64,000 nucleotides of DNA, from positions 372,001-436,000 of the forward strand of contig NZ_AP028142.1 in NCBI RefSeq assembly GCF_030297675.1. The letters are read 5' to 3'. This document shows positions 24,815 to 33,413 of the stretch, piece by piece (the first letter of the stretch is position 1; each line of letters begins with the position of its first letter). Under the pieces are notes generated by a model. The model ran no database searches and was not told the DNA's origin. It worked only from the letters and a program-made list of their open reading frames with translations. The stretch comes from Polynucleobacter sp. HIN11. GTDB lineage: Bacteria > Pseudomonadota > Gammaproteobacteria > Burkholderiales > Burkholderiaceae. The position numbers and the translations under genes are program-made.

Positions 24815-25896
24815 TGTCAAATGATGATCAACGGTTAGCTCCGCTACGCGCTCAGATTGATTCGATCGATCAAGAGCTTTTAGAGCTTTTATCGAAGCGT
24901 GCCGTGGCGGCCCAAGCGGTCGGCCATATTAAAAATGAATCATCAGCCCCCATTTTTCGTCCTGAGCGAGAGAGCCAGGTGATCCAGAATGTTTTACAAA
25001 AGAATCCTGGCCCATTATTGCCGGATGGCCTCGCTTCGATCTGGCGCGAAATTATGTCGGCATGTCGTGCGCTCGAATCCAAGCAAACCATTGCATATTT
25101 GGGTCCAACCGGCACTTTCTCGGAACAGGCGGCGCATCAATTTTTTGGGCAGTCGATTGACGGCTTGCCATGCGCGAGTTTGGATGAGGTCTTCAAGGCC
25201 GTTGAAAAAGGGGCCGCTAGCTTTGGTGTTGTACCTGTTGAGAACTCCAGTGAAGGCGCAGTTTCTCGAACCTTGGATTTATTGCTAGAAAGTCCATTGC
25301 AAATTAGTGGTGAGGTAGTCTTGCCCATTCGGCATCACCTCTTAACCAAGCATGGAAGTTTGGATGGTGTAAAAACAGTTTGCGCTCATGCTCAGGCCTT
25401 GGCTCAATGCCAACAATGGTTGAGCACGCATGCGCCTCAATTACATCGGCAGGCTGTTAGTAGTAATGCCGAGGCTGCGCGGATGGCTAGTCAAGATCCA
25501 AGTATTGCTGCGATTGCTGGTGAGCCGGCTCAATTGGCCTATGGTTTGCAAATTGTTTCAGCACAGATTCAGGATGATCCAAATAATCGCACACGTTTTG
25601 TTGTGATCGGTCAATATGTATGTCAACCATGCGGTCATGATCAGACATCTTTGGTGCTCTCGGTTGCCAATCAACCTGGAGCGGTTCATCACCTATTAGG
25701 ACCGTTGGCAAAACATGGGGTTTCCATGACGCGATTTGAATCACGACCTGCCCGAAAGGGGTCTTGGGAATACCATTTTTATATCGATATTGATGGACAT
25801 GCGAGTGATGGCAAAGTAGCCACGGCGATTGCTGAGTTAAAAACGATTGCTGCCTTTTATAAAAATCTGGGCTCCTATCCGCGCGCTAAAAATTAA
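24814..25896 (+). CDS. pheA: Bifunctional chorismate mutase/prephenate dehydratase (P-protein)
   Basis: Makes phenylpyruvate from chorismate. A 360-residue chain with an AroQ chorismate mutase domain (about 1-90, APLRAQIDSIDQELLELLSK), a prephenate dehydratase domain (about 94-275, IAYLGPTGTFSEQAA and the TRF motif in NNRTRFVVIG) and a C-terminal ACT domain with the Phe-sensing ESRP (RFESRPARKGSWEY). All three domains are intact, so feedback control by phenylalanine is expected. Translationally coupled to serC. Confidence 0.97.
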   Translation: MSNDDQRLAPLRAQIDSIDQELLELLSKRAVAAQAVGHIKNESSAPIFRPERESQVIQNVLQKNPGPLLPDGLASIWREIMSACRALESKQTIAYLGPTGTFSEQAAHQFFGQSIDGLPCASLDEVFKAVEKGAASFGVVPVENSSEGAVSRTLDLLLESPLQISGEVVLPIRHHLLTKHGSLDGVKTVCAHAQALAQCQQWLSTHAPQLHRQAVSSNAEAARMASQDPSIAAIAGEPAQLAYGLQIVSAQIQDDPNNRTRFVVIGQYVCQPCGHDQTSLVLSVANQPGAVHHLLGPLAKHGVSMTRFESRPARKGSWEYHFYIDIDGHASDGKVATAIAELKTIAAFYKNLGSYPRAKN

Positions 25897-25907
25897 GAGT
25901 TTCATCC

Positions 25908-27044
25908 ATGACCAAAAAAATTGGCTTAGACCATGTACATACAATTGCACCCTATGTTGGCGGTAGACCCATTAGCGAGGTAGCGCGTGAGTTTGGTTTA
26001 GACGAAAGTGCGATCGTGAAGTTGGCCTCCAATGAAAATCCCTTGGGTATGCCAACGTCGGCTAAGGAAGCAATGTTGCGGGCCGCCAATGATCTGGGCC
26101 GCTATCCAGATTCCAATGGTTTTGAGCTTAAATGCGTCTTATCCAAGCGTCTTGAGGTTCCAGAGGACTGGATTACCTTGGGTAATGGTAGTAATGATAT
26201 TTTGGAGCTTACCGCTAGAGCGGTAGCACACGCTGGTGATGCCGTTATATTTTCCAAACACGCGTTTGCGGTTTACCCTTTGGCAACGCAAGCGATTGGT
26301 GCAAAAGCAGTGGAGGTTGCTGCCGATGCCAATTACGGTCATGATCTGCCGGCTATGCTGCAGACCATTCGATCACTCGGAGAGACTGCCAAGTTAGCAT
26401 TCGTAGCAAACCCAAATAATCCAACCGGCAGTTATCTGCAGCCAAAAGCCATTGAAGCATTTATATCTGAGATGCCTGCCCATGTGGTGGTGGTATTGGA
26501 CGAGGCATATAACGAATACCTTGCCCCAGAGCAGCGCTACGACGCAATCGCTTGGGTGAAAAAGTATCCTAATTTGGTAGTTTCACGCAGCTTTTCAAAA
26601 GCCTACGGATTAGCAGGGTTGCGGATTGGATACGGTATTGCGCAACCCCATTTAACCGATTTATTAAACCGGATTCGACAACCTTTTAATGTGAATAGTT
26701 TGGCCCAGGCCGCTGCCATTGCTGCCCTAGGCGACGAAGCATTCTTACAACGGGGCTACGAACTAAATCGAGCGGGTTATCAACAATTGACGCAGGCGTT
26801 TGAGCAAATGGACTTAAGCTATTTGCCCTCATCTGGAAATTTTGTTCTGGTGAAGGTGGGCAATGATAACGAAGCGGGTGCGCGCGTTAACCGCGAGCTA
26901 TTAAAGCGGGGAGTGATTGTGCGACCCGTTGGTAATTATGGGTTACCACAGTGGCTCAGAATCTCCATCGGCTTGCCAGAAGAAAATGCTATTTGTATTC
27001 AAGCTCTCAAGGCTATTTTGAACCAGCCACAGGGCACCGCATGA
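25908..27044 (+). CDS. hisC: Histidinol-phosphate aminotransferase
   Basis: Class I/II PLP aminotransferase of 378 residues. The PLP lysine lies in SRSFSKAYGLAGLRIGYG; KLASNENPLG near the start and NPNNPTGSYL in the middle are HisC signatures. In this aromatic cluster it may also transaminate phenylpyruvate or 4-hydroxyphenylpyruvate, an inference from position between pheA and tyrA. The stop overlaps the tyrA start (ATGA). Confidence 0.93.
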   Translation: MTKKIGLDHVHTIAPYVGGRPISEVAREFGLDESAIVKLASNENPLGMPTSAKEAMLRAANDLGRYPDSNGFELKCVLSKRLEVPEDWITLGNGSNDILELTARAVAHAGDAVIFSKHAFAVYPLATQAIGAKAVEVAADANYGHDLPAMLQTIRSLGETAKLAFVANPNNPTGSYLQPKAIEAFISEMPAHVVVVLDEAYNEYLAPEQRYDAIAWVKKYPNLVVSRSFSKAYGLAGLRIGYGIAQPHLTDLLNRIRQPFNVNSLAQAAAIAALGDEAFLQRGYELNRAGYQQLTQAFEQMDLSYLPSSGNFVLVKVGNDNEAGARVNRELLKRGVIVRPVGNYGLPQWLRISIGLPEENAICIQALKAILNQPQGTA

Positions 27045-27910
27045 GTCAAAATCAGTTTGGAACGGTTGCCATTGTTGGCGTTGGTTTGATTGGCGGATCA
27101 ATTGGCTTGGCACTCAAGAAAGCTAGGGTTGTTACTGAAGTGATCGGCGTAGGTCGAAGTGCAAGCAATCTTGAAGAGGCTAAAAAATTAGGGGCGATTG
27201 ATCGCATCGATGATCTTGAGGGCGCAAGTAAAAAAGCCCAGTGGATCATTTTGTGTGTCCCCGTTGCACAAATGCGTGCCTGTTTTCAAACGATTGAACC
27301 ACATCTCAATCCGCACACATTAATTACGGATGCGGGTAGTACTAAAAGTGATCTGATTGTGGCGGCCAAAGAGGTTTTAGGTAAGAAGGTTTGCCAATTT
27401 GTTCCAGCCCATCCGATTGCAGGTGGTGCGCAGCATGGTGTCGTGGCAGCGAAGGCTGATTTATTTCAGGGAAAGCAAACCATTATTTGTCAGTTACAAG
27501 AGAACTCTGCAGCAGATGTGGCTTTGGTTGAGAGTTTTTGGCAGGCATTAGGGTCGCGCATTAAACGGATATCGGCGATTCAGCATGATGCAATCTACGC
27601 AGCAGTTTCGCATTTGCCTCATTTGCTGTCATACGCATTAATGACGAGTGTGCTGAACTCCGAAGATGCTGAGCAAAAGCTTGGCCACGCCGGAGCTGGA
27701 TTTCGGGATTTCACTCGGATTGCCGCTTCGAGCCCTGAGATGTGGCGCGATATTTGCCTTGCCAATAAATCGGCGATTTTGAAAGAGCTAGATCAGTATC
27801 TCGTGATTGCAAATGCTCTTCGTGACCTGATTGCTAAGGAGGATTCGCAAGCGCTTGAGAGAGTTTTTCTGAAAGCTAGTGAAGCTCGTAAGCGGTGGGA
27901 AGAGTCGTAA
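27041..27910 (+). CDS. tyrA: Prephenate dehydrogenase
   Basis: NAD(P)-dependent oxidation of prephenate (or arogenate) for tyrosine synthesis. The 289-residue protein starts with the Rossmann motif VGVGLIGGSIGLALKK, has TDAGSTKSDLI and HPIAGGAQHGV, and a helical C-terminus with SHLPHLLSYALM. It lacks a mutase or ACT domain. The ATG at 27041 overlaps the hisC stop by four bases. Its stop overlaps the aroA ATG by one base (TAATG). Confidence 0.95.
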   Translation: MSQNQFGTVAIVGVGLIGGSIGLALKKARVVTEVIGVGRSASNLEEAKKLGAIDRIDDLEGASKKAQWIILCVPVAQMRACFQTIEPHLNPHTLITDAGSTKSDLIVAAKEVLGKKVCQFVPAHPIAGGAQHGVVAAKADLFQGKQTIICQLQENSAADVALVESFWQALGSRIKRISAIQHDAIYAAVSHLPHLLSYALMTSVLNSEDAEQKLGHAGAGFRDFTRIAASSPEMWRDICLANKSAILKELDQYLVIANALRDLIAKEDSQALERVFLKASEARKRWEES

Positions 27911-29229
27911 TGGCGAGCGAAGCATTACAGATTGGACCTTTCCAAGGCGCCAGGGGTCAGATGACTCTGCCTGGATCAAAAAGTATTTCGAATCGCGCAT
28001 TGCTGCTTGCTGCATTAGCAAGTGGTACGACCATGCTTAAACAATTGCTTGATGCCGATGATACCCGGGTGATGCGCAATGCCTTGCGTCAATTGGGCGT
28101 AAAGGCTGAGGATCATGGTCATGATTGTGAGGTGATAGGTTGTGCTGGCGTTTTCCCAGTCAAGCACGCTGACTTATTCATGGGAAATGCCGGAACTGCC
28201 ATTCGGCCGCTTACTGCAGCATTAGTCATGCAAGAGGGCAAGTATCGACTCTCTGGAGTGCCGCGGATGCACGAGCGCCCGATTGGTGATTTAGTTGACG
28301 GACTCTCGCAAATTGGCGCGCAGATTGATTATGAGCAAGCGGTCGGTTATCCGCCTATTCAAATCCATGCCAGTAAGCTTGCCTTACCTCCCGTAATTCG
28401 GGTTAGGGGTGATGTCTCTAGCCAATTTCTGACGGCTTTATTGATGGCACTACCTCTGGTAGCTCGCAAACCAATCCAGATCGAAGTGATCGGTGAGTTA
28501 ATTTCTAGACCATACATCAACATCACAATTCAATTGATGGCCCGGTTTAGGGTCGAGGTAAATAATCCAACGCCCCATCAGTTTGTGATTGCGCCTACTC
28601 AAGCCGGAGCTGTGTACAAAAGCCCCCAAACACTCTGGGTCGAGGGTGACGCATCCTCCGCATCCTATTTTTTGGCAGCCGGCGTGCTTGGTCGAGGTCC
28701 AGTGCGCGTTCTTGGGGTTGGTAAAAATAGCATTCAGGGAGATGTTGCTTTCGCAGATGCCATCGAACAAATGGGAGCAAGAGTGCTGCGCGGCGATGAT
28801 TTTCTTGAGACCAGCGGCGTTATTCATACCGATGGAAGATTGCGAGGTATTACGATTGACTGCACCACAATCCCAGACGCAGCGATGACCTTGGCCGTAA
28901 TGGCATTATTTGCACAAGGAAAAACCCGCTTAGAGAAGATCGCCAGCTGGCGGGTGAAAGAAACGGACCGAATTGCAGCCATGGCGACCGAGCTGCGTAA
29001 ATTGGGGGCAGTGGTTCATGAGGGTGAAGATTTCATTGAGGTTCATCCATTAAGTGATGAGCAATGGCATACGCCACCGCAGGGAATTGATACCTATGAT
29101 GATCATCGGATGGCGATGTGCTTCTCTCTGGCAGCATTCGGTCCAAAGCCAATCTTAATTAACGATCCTCTGTGCGTTGCAAAAACCTTTCCACATTACT
29201 TTTCAGAGTTGGCACGAATCACGTATTAA
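27910..29229 (+). CDS. aroA: 5-Enolpyruvylshikimate-3-phosphate synthase
   Basis: Shikimate pathway enzyme joining PEP to shikimate 3-phosphate; 439 residues. Substrate-binding motifs are intact: PGSKSISNRALLLAALA (K24), LFMGNAGTAIRPLTAAL, RMHERPIGDLVDGL and RVKETDRIAAMATEL. The NAGTAIRP motif fits the class I, glyphosate-sensitive form. The start at 27910 is coupled to tyrA; a longer in-frame start at 27895 falls inside tyrA and is unnecessary. Confidence 0.97.
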   Translation: MASEALQIGPFQGARGQMTLPGSKSISNRALLLAALASGTTMLKQLLDADDTRVMRNALRQLGVKAEDHGHDCEVIGCAGVFPVKHADLFMGNAGTAIRPLTAALVMQEGKYRLSGVPRMHERPIGDLVDGLSQIGAQIDYEQAVGYPPIQIHASKLALPPVIRVRGDVSSQFLTALLMALPLVARKPIQIEVIGELISRPYINITIQLMARFRVEVNNPTPHQFVIAPTQAGAVYKSPQTLWVEGDASSASYFLAAGVLGRGPVRVLGVGKNSIQGDVAFADAIEQMGARVLRGDDFLETSGVIHTDGRLRGITIDCTTIPDAAMTLAVMALFAQGKTRLEKIASWRVKETDRIAAMATELRKLGAVVHEGEDFIEVHPLSDEQWHTPPQGIDTYDDHRMAMCFSLAAFGPKPILINDPLCVAKTFPHYFSELARITY

Positions 29230-29252
29230 TTTCCTATGAAGGAGTATTTGGG

Positions 29253-29918
29253 TTGAGCCTTCCCCCGGTCATCGCAATTGATGGACCCACTGCCTCAGGC
29301 AAAGGTACGGTTGCAATGCAAGTTGCGAACCGTCTTGGATTCCATTATTTGGACAGTGGCGCTCTATATCGTCTAGTAGCGCTTGCTAGCCAGCAAAAGG
29401 GCGTCCCACCTTCCGATTGCCGCGCCTTGGGTGAGCTTGCCCTCGCCATACAGATTGAGTTTAAAAATGGACTCATTTTCTTGGGTGGTGAGGATGTCAC
29501 AGAGGCCATTCGAGACGAGTCCATTGGGGTTTTGGCATCCCAAATTGCAGTTTATCCAGAGGTGAGGGATGCCCTTTTGGCCCGCCAAAGAGGGTTTCGG
29601 AGGACCCCAGGCTTAGTGGCTGATGGTCGGGATATGGCTAGCCGGATCTTTACAGACGCTGTTTTGAAGGTGTTTTTGACGGCCAGTGTGGAGGCTCGGG
29701 CGGAGCGTCGATATAAGCAATTGATCGCTAAGGGAATTTCTGCTAGAATGGACGTCCTTTTGCAAGATTTACAGGAACGAGACGCTCGAGACATTCAACG
29801 AGCAACCGCTCCTCTAAAACAAGTTGAAGGGGCGCATTTGCTCGACACCTCGAACTTATCGATCGATCAAGCAGTTGAGCAGGTACTGTCTTGGTACCAA
29901 GATGTAAATGGAAGATAG
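29253..29918 (+). CDS. cmk: Cytidylate kinase
   Basis: Phosphorylates CMP and dCMP. The P-loop is GPTASGKGT (11-19). Further motifs are DSGALYR, the LVADGRDMASRIFTDAVLKVFLTAS stretch that holds the NMP site, and RDARDIQRATAPL. The start is a TTG at 29253 with AAGGAG eight bases upstream, giving 221 residues and the usual short N-terminus. In-frame sequence upstream overlaps aroA and is not family-like. An extended -10 promoter for rpsA lies within this gene. Confidence 0.94.
   Translation: MSLPPVIAIDGPTASGKGTVAMQVANRLGFHYLDSGALYRLVALASQQKGVPPSDCRALGELALAIQIEFKNGLIFLGGEDVTEAIRDESIGVLASQIAVYPEVRDALLARQRGFRRTPGLVADGRDMASRIFTDAVLKVFLTASVEARAERRYKQLIAKGISARMDVLLQDLQERDARDIQRATAPLKQVEGAHLLDTSNLSIDQAVEQVLSWYQDVNGR
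29721..29749 (+). promoter_or_regulatory. Sigma-70 promoter for rpsA inside cmk
   Basis: TTGATC (29721-29726), a 17-base spacer and TAGAAT (29744-29749), preceded by TGC to give an extended -10. Transcription would start near 29756, leaving a leader of about 270 bases before rpsA. E. coli rpsA is also served by promoters in or near cmk, which supports the reading. Confidence 0.65.
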
Positions 29919-30027
29919 AAGTAGAAGTTGAAGTTTGGCGCTTAAGTTAGCACCCACGGTAAACAAACCGCTAGCTTGAGTTTTATTAACCCAACCCGTC
30001 AGTAATTGGCGGCACAAAGTGAACCTC

Positions 30028-31701
30028 ATGTCTGAATCTTTTGCAGCACTATTTGAAGAATCCCTAACCCGTTCTAATATGAAAACCGGCCAAGTTATTT
30101 CGGCCGAAGTCGTTCGTATTGATCATAATTTCGTCGTTGTGAATGCCGGTCTTAAGTCCGAAGCATTTATACCCGTTGAAGAATTCCAAAATGACCAGGG
30201 CGAGCTCGAAGTCAGCCCTGGTGATTTCGTATCTGTCGCAATTGACGCCCTAGAAAATGGCTATGGCGATACGATTTTGTCCCGCGATAAAGCAAAACGT
30301 CTCGCGTCTTGGATGAATCTCGAGAAAGCTCTTGAAGGAGCTGAGATCGTTACTGGCACAGTAACCGGTAAGGTGAAGGGTGGATTGACCGTTATGGTTA
30401 ATGGTATCCGTGCCTTCTTGCCTGGATCACTGGTTGATACTCGTCCAATTAAAGATACCAGCCCTTACGAAGGCAAGACCATGGAATTTAAGGTCATTAA
30501 GCTAGATCGTAAGCGCAATAACGTTGTTCTCTCGCGTCGTGCCGTGGTTGAAGCTAGCCAGGGTGAAGAGCGCGCGAAGATGATGTCTAACCTCCAAGAG
30601 GGTAGTGTTGTTCAGGGCACCATTAAGAATATTACCGATTACGGCGCATTCGTTGATCTTGGCGGTATTGATGGCCTTCTCCACATTACTGACTTGGCTT
30701 GGCGTCGTGTGCGTCACCCCAGCGAAATGCTGACTGTGGGTCAAGAGGTAACCGCTAAGATTCTGAAGTTTGACCAAGAGAAGAATCGTGTTTCATTAGG
30801 TATTAAACAGTTGGGCGATGATCCTTGGGTTGGTATTGCTCGTCGTTACCCGCCCAATACACGTCTCTTTGGCAAGGTCACTAATCTGACCGATTATGGC
30901 GCGTTCGTTGAAATCGAGAGCGGCATAGAAGGCTTGGTTCACGTATCTGAAATGGATTGGACCAATAAGAATGTGGCCCCAAGTAAAGCAGTTGCTTTGG
31001 GAACCGAAGTAGAAGTAATGGTTCTGGACATTGATGAAGATAAGCGTCGTATAAGCTTAGGTATTAAGCAATGCAAAGCAAACCCATGGGAAGAGTTCTC
31101 ACGCAGCCATCAAAAGGGTGACAAGATCAAAGGGGCAATTAAGTCCATTACAGATTTTGGCGTCTTTATTGGCCTACCTGGCGGAATTGATGGCTTGGTT
31201 CATCTGTCTGACCTATCATGGAATGAGCCTGGCGAAGAGGCTGTTAAGGCCTTTAAGAAAGGCGATGAATTAGAAGCCGTTGTTTTGGCAATTGATGTTG
31301 AGAAGGAGCGTATCTCCCTTGGCATCAAACAAATGTCAGGTGATCCCTTTAACAACTTTACGTCGACCAGCGACAAAGGCAGTATGGTTACCGGTACCGT
31401 CAAGAGTGTTGATGCAAAAGGAGCTGTAATCGCCCTCGCTGATGAGGTGGAGGGTTATTTGCGCGCCTCAGAGATCTCAACCGATCGCGTTGAAGATGCA
31501 CGCAATGCGCTTAAAGAGGGCGATTCTGTCACTGCAATGATCATTAATATTGATCGTAAATCACGTTCGATTAATTTATCGATCAAGGCAAAAGATAGCG
31601 CTGATCAACAAGATGCCATGAATAAGTTACAGGGTGATGCTGGCTCTGGTACAACCAATCTTGGCGCCCTGTTGAAGGCGAAAATGGATAATCAAAGCTA
31701 A
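30028..31701 (+). CDS. rpsA: 30S ribosomal protein S1
   Basis: mRNA-binding ribosomal protein of 557 residues with six S1 OB-fold repeats. Repeats 3-6 are easy to see from GTIKNITDYGAFVDLGGIDG, GKVTNLTDYGAFVEIESGIE, GAIKSITDFGVFIGLPGGID and GTVKSVDAKGAVIALADEVE. It begins MSESFAALFEESL. The ATG at 30028 fits family starts; an in-frame GTG lies nine bases earlier. The 109-base gap after cmk forms an AT-rich leader, and S1 often represses its own translation, so that leader may be the operator. Confidence 0.98.
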   Translation: MSESFAALFEESLTRSNMKTGQVISAEVVRIDHNFVVVNAGLKSEAFIPVEEFQNDQGELEVSPGDFVSVAIDALENGYGDTILSRDKAKRLASWMNLEKALEGAEIVTGTVTGKVKGGLTVMVNGIRAFLPGSLVDTRPIKDTSPYEGKTMEFKVIKLDRKRNNVVLSRRAVVEASQGEERAKMMSNLQEGSVVQGTIKNITDYGAFVDLGGIDGLLHITDLAWRRVRHPSEMLTVGQEVTAKILKFDQEKNRVSLGIKQLGDDPWVGIARRYPPNTRLFGKVTNLTDYGAFVEIESGIEGLVHVSEMDWTNKNVAPSKAVALGTEVEVMVLDIDEDKRRISLGIKQCKANPWEEFSRSHQKGDKIKGAIKSITDFGVFIGLPGGIDGLVHLSDLSWNEPGEEAVKAFKKGDELEAVVLAIDVEKERISLGIKQMSGDPFNNFTSTSDKGSMVTGTVKSVDAKGAVIALADEVEGYLRASEISTDRVEDARNALKEGDSVTAMIINIDRKSRSINLSIKAKDSADQQDAMNKLQGDAGSGTTNLGALLKAKMDNQS

Positions 31702-31709
31702 GGTGATTC

Positions 31710-31728
31710 CGCCACCCTTTGGGTGGCG
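31710..31728 (+). terminator. Hairpin between rpsA and ihfB
   Basis: CGCCACCC and GGGTGGCG form a perfect 8-bp stem with a TTT loop just after rpsA. No T-run follows, so it probably stabilises the rpsA 3' end or partly attenuates ihfB rather than terminating fully. Confidence 0.45.
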
Positions 31729-31741
31729 GGCTAATTAGACT

Positions 31742-32092
31742 ATGTCAGATCAAGAGCACCAAGCGATAACCCGTTCTGAGCTGGTTGAGAGCCTTGCGGA
31801 GCAGTTTCCGCAACTCCTACCTCGGGATGTTGAGCTAGCAGTAAAAACCTTGCTAGACACCATGACCCAAGCCTTAGCCGAAGGCAAGCGTATTGAGTTG
31901 CGCGGTGTAGGAAGCTTTGTTTTGCATCATCGACCCGCTCGTACTGGACGTAATCCAAAATCGGGTGAGAAGGTCCTAATCCCAGAAAAGCGCGTTCCGC
32001 ATTTCAAGCCAGGCAAAGAACTTCGTGAGCGTGTTGATTACAAGCCACTCGATCAAAAAATTATTCTTGACTCAGGTAGTTCGGGTGCCTAG
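31742..32092 (+). CDS. ihfB: Integration host factor subunit beta
   Basis: Half of the DNA-bending heterodimer IHF. The 116-residue protein has the HU/IHF fold, with TRSELVESLAEQFPQLLPRD, the beta-arm tip ARTGRNPKSGEKV and the C-terminal PHFKPGKELRERV. The N- and C-terminal extensions make it longer than the 94 residues of E. coli IhfB, which is common in betaproteobacteria. The rpsA-ihfB order is widely conserved. Confidence 0.96.
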   Translation: MSDQEHQAITRSELVESLAEQFPQLLPRDVELAVKTLLDTMTQALAEGKRIELRGVGSFVLHHRPARTGRNPKSGEKVLIPEKRVPHFKPGKELRERVDYKPLDQKIILDSGSSGA

Positions 32093-32153
32093 TCCTGTGG
32101 TGGTAGATCTCCCAGAGATCTAAAAATAGTACGTCTATTCATTCGCCACTGAA

Positions 32154-33365
32154 ATGATTCAAATTGAAACCGGTTGGTTACTTCTAATCCCCATATTCTT
32201 CGGTTTGGGTTGGCTAGCTTCTCGCTGGGATTTGCGCTTAGAGGCGCGCCAAGATGAGCGTGAACGACTAAAACAGCAACGCTCGACCTTTAAAGGCTTA
32301 AACCTGTTGCTCAATGAGCAGCCCGATCAGGCGATAGAAACCTTGGTCAAGGTTGCTCAATTGGACCCAGAAACAGTCGATCTGCATTTTTCACTGGGTA
32401 ATTTATTTCGCCGTCGTGGTGAGACCGAGCGAGCGATTCGCGTTCATCAACATCTGGCTAATCGTGAAGATTTAAAACCGCGCGATCGAGATCATGCTGC
32501 ATATGAGCTGGGACGTGATTTTTTGCGTGCCGGTCTATTGGATCGTGCTGAAGCGTCTCTCAATCAGGTCGGTGCTGGCAAATATGCCATACCCGCTAAA
32601 GAGAGTCTTCTCGAGATGTATCAAATTGAGAAGGACTGGAAAAAGGCCATTATTGCTGCTAATGAACTTCAGGGCTTGCAAGATAAAAGCCATCAATTGG
32701 AGATTGCGCAGTTTTATTGCGAGATTGCACAAGAGGCGCTACGACGTGCTGATTTTCCCGAAGCAAATGAGGCCATCCATCACGCCCTATCCGCAATTCC
32801 AAACCATGCCAGAGCCTTAATCTTGCAGGGTGATTACTATTTGGCCAACGAGCGCCCCCAACAGGCGATCGATGTCTGGGCAATTGTGGCGAAAGAGAAT
32901 CCCGCTTATATGCATTTAGTAGCTGATCGGTGGATGGCTGCACATCATGCTGTCAACCAAGTCGATCTTGGTTTGGATCAATTACTCGCTCTCCTCAAAA
33001 CCCAAGCCATTGGTGAGCTCTTAGACATCGTGCATAAGCATATGATGCAAGTTCGGGGGGCTAAGGCGGCCGAAGCCATGTTAATCGATGTGATGCAGCA
33101 TTCTCCGACACTTAGTGCATTATCGAAGTTAGCGGAGACGCGTTTAGCCTTGGCAGAAGTAACAGGACCCGAGACACGGGTGGCGGATTTAAAGTCTACC
33201 CTTGGGTTACTCAAGCAGCGGACAACCGCTTTGGCACGTTATACCTGTGGAAATTGCGGATTTCGGGCAAGGCGTTTTTATTGGCAATGCCCTGGCTGTA
33301 ATCATTGGGAGGCATACTCACCCCGACGGACTGAGGGTGCAGTCCCAAGCGGCCCGTCGATGTAA
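32154..33365 (+). CDS. lapB: Lipopolysaccharide assembly protein B
   Basis: Inner-membrane adaptor that controls LPS synthesis by delivering LpxC to FtsH. The 403-residue protein has one N-terminal membrane helix (LLLIPIFFGLGWLAS), a series of TPR repeats and a C-terminal rubredoxin-like metal site (CGNCGF and CPGCNHW). Usually a small lapA gene precedes it, but here only 61 bases separate it from ihfB and no such frame is present. A TAGATCTC/GAGATCTA hairpin lies at 32104-32122 in that gap. Confidence 0.94.
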   Translation: MIQIETGWLLLIPIFFGLGWLASRWDLRLEARQDERERLKQQRSTFKGLNLLLNEQPDQAIETLVKVAQLDPETVDLHFSLGNLFRRRGETERAIRVHQHLANREDLKPRDRDHAAYELGRDFLRAGLLDRAEASLNQVGAGKYAIPAKESLLEMYQIEKDWKKAIIAANELQGLQDKSHQLEIAQFYCEIAQEALRRADFPEANEAIHHALSAIPNHARALILQGDYYLANERPQQAIDVWAIVAKENPAYMHLVADRWMAAHHAVNQVDLGLDQLLALLKTQAIGELLDIVHKHMMQVRGAKAAEAMLIDVMQHSPTLSALSKLAETRLALAEVTGPETRVADLKSTLGLLKQRTTALARYTCGNCGFRARRFYWQCPGCNHWEAYSPRRTEGAVPSGPSM

Positions 33366-33413
33366 TCAATCACTCAAATGATCAAGTTAGAAACATGTAT
33401 TAAGGAATAAAAA

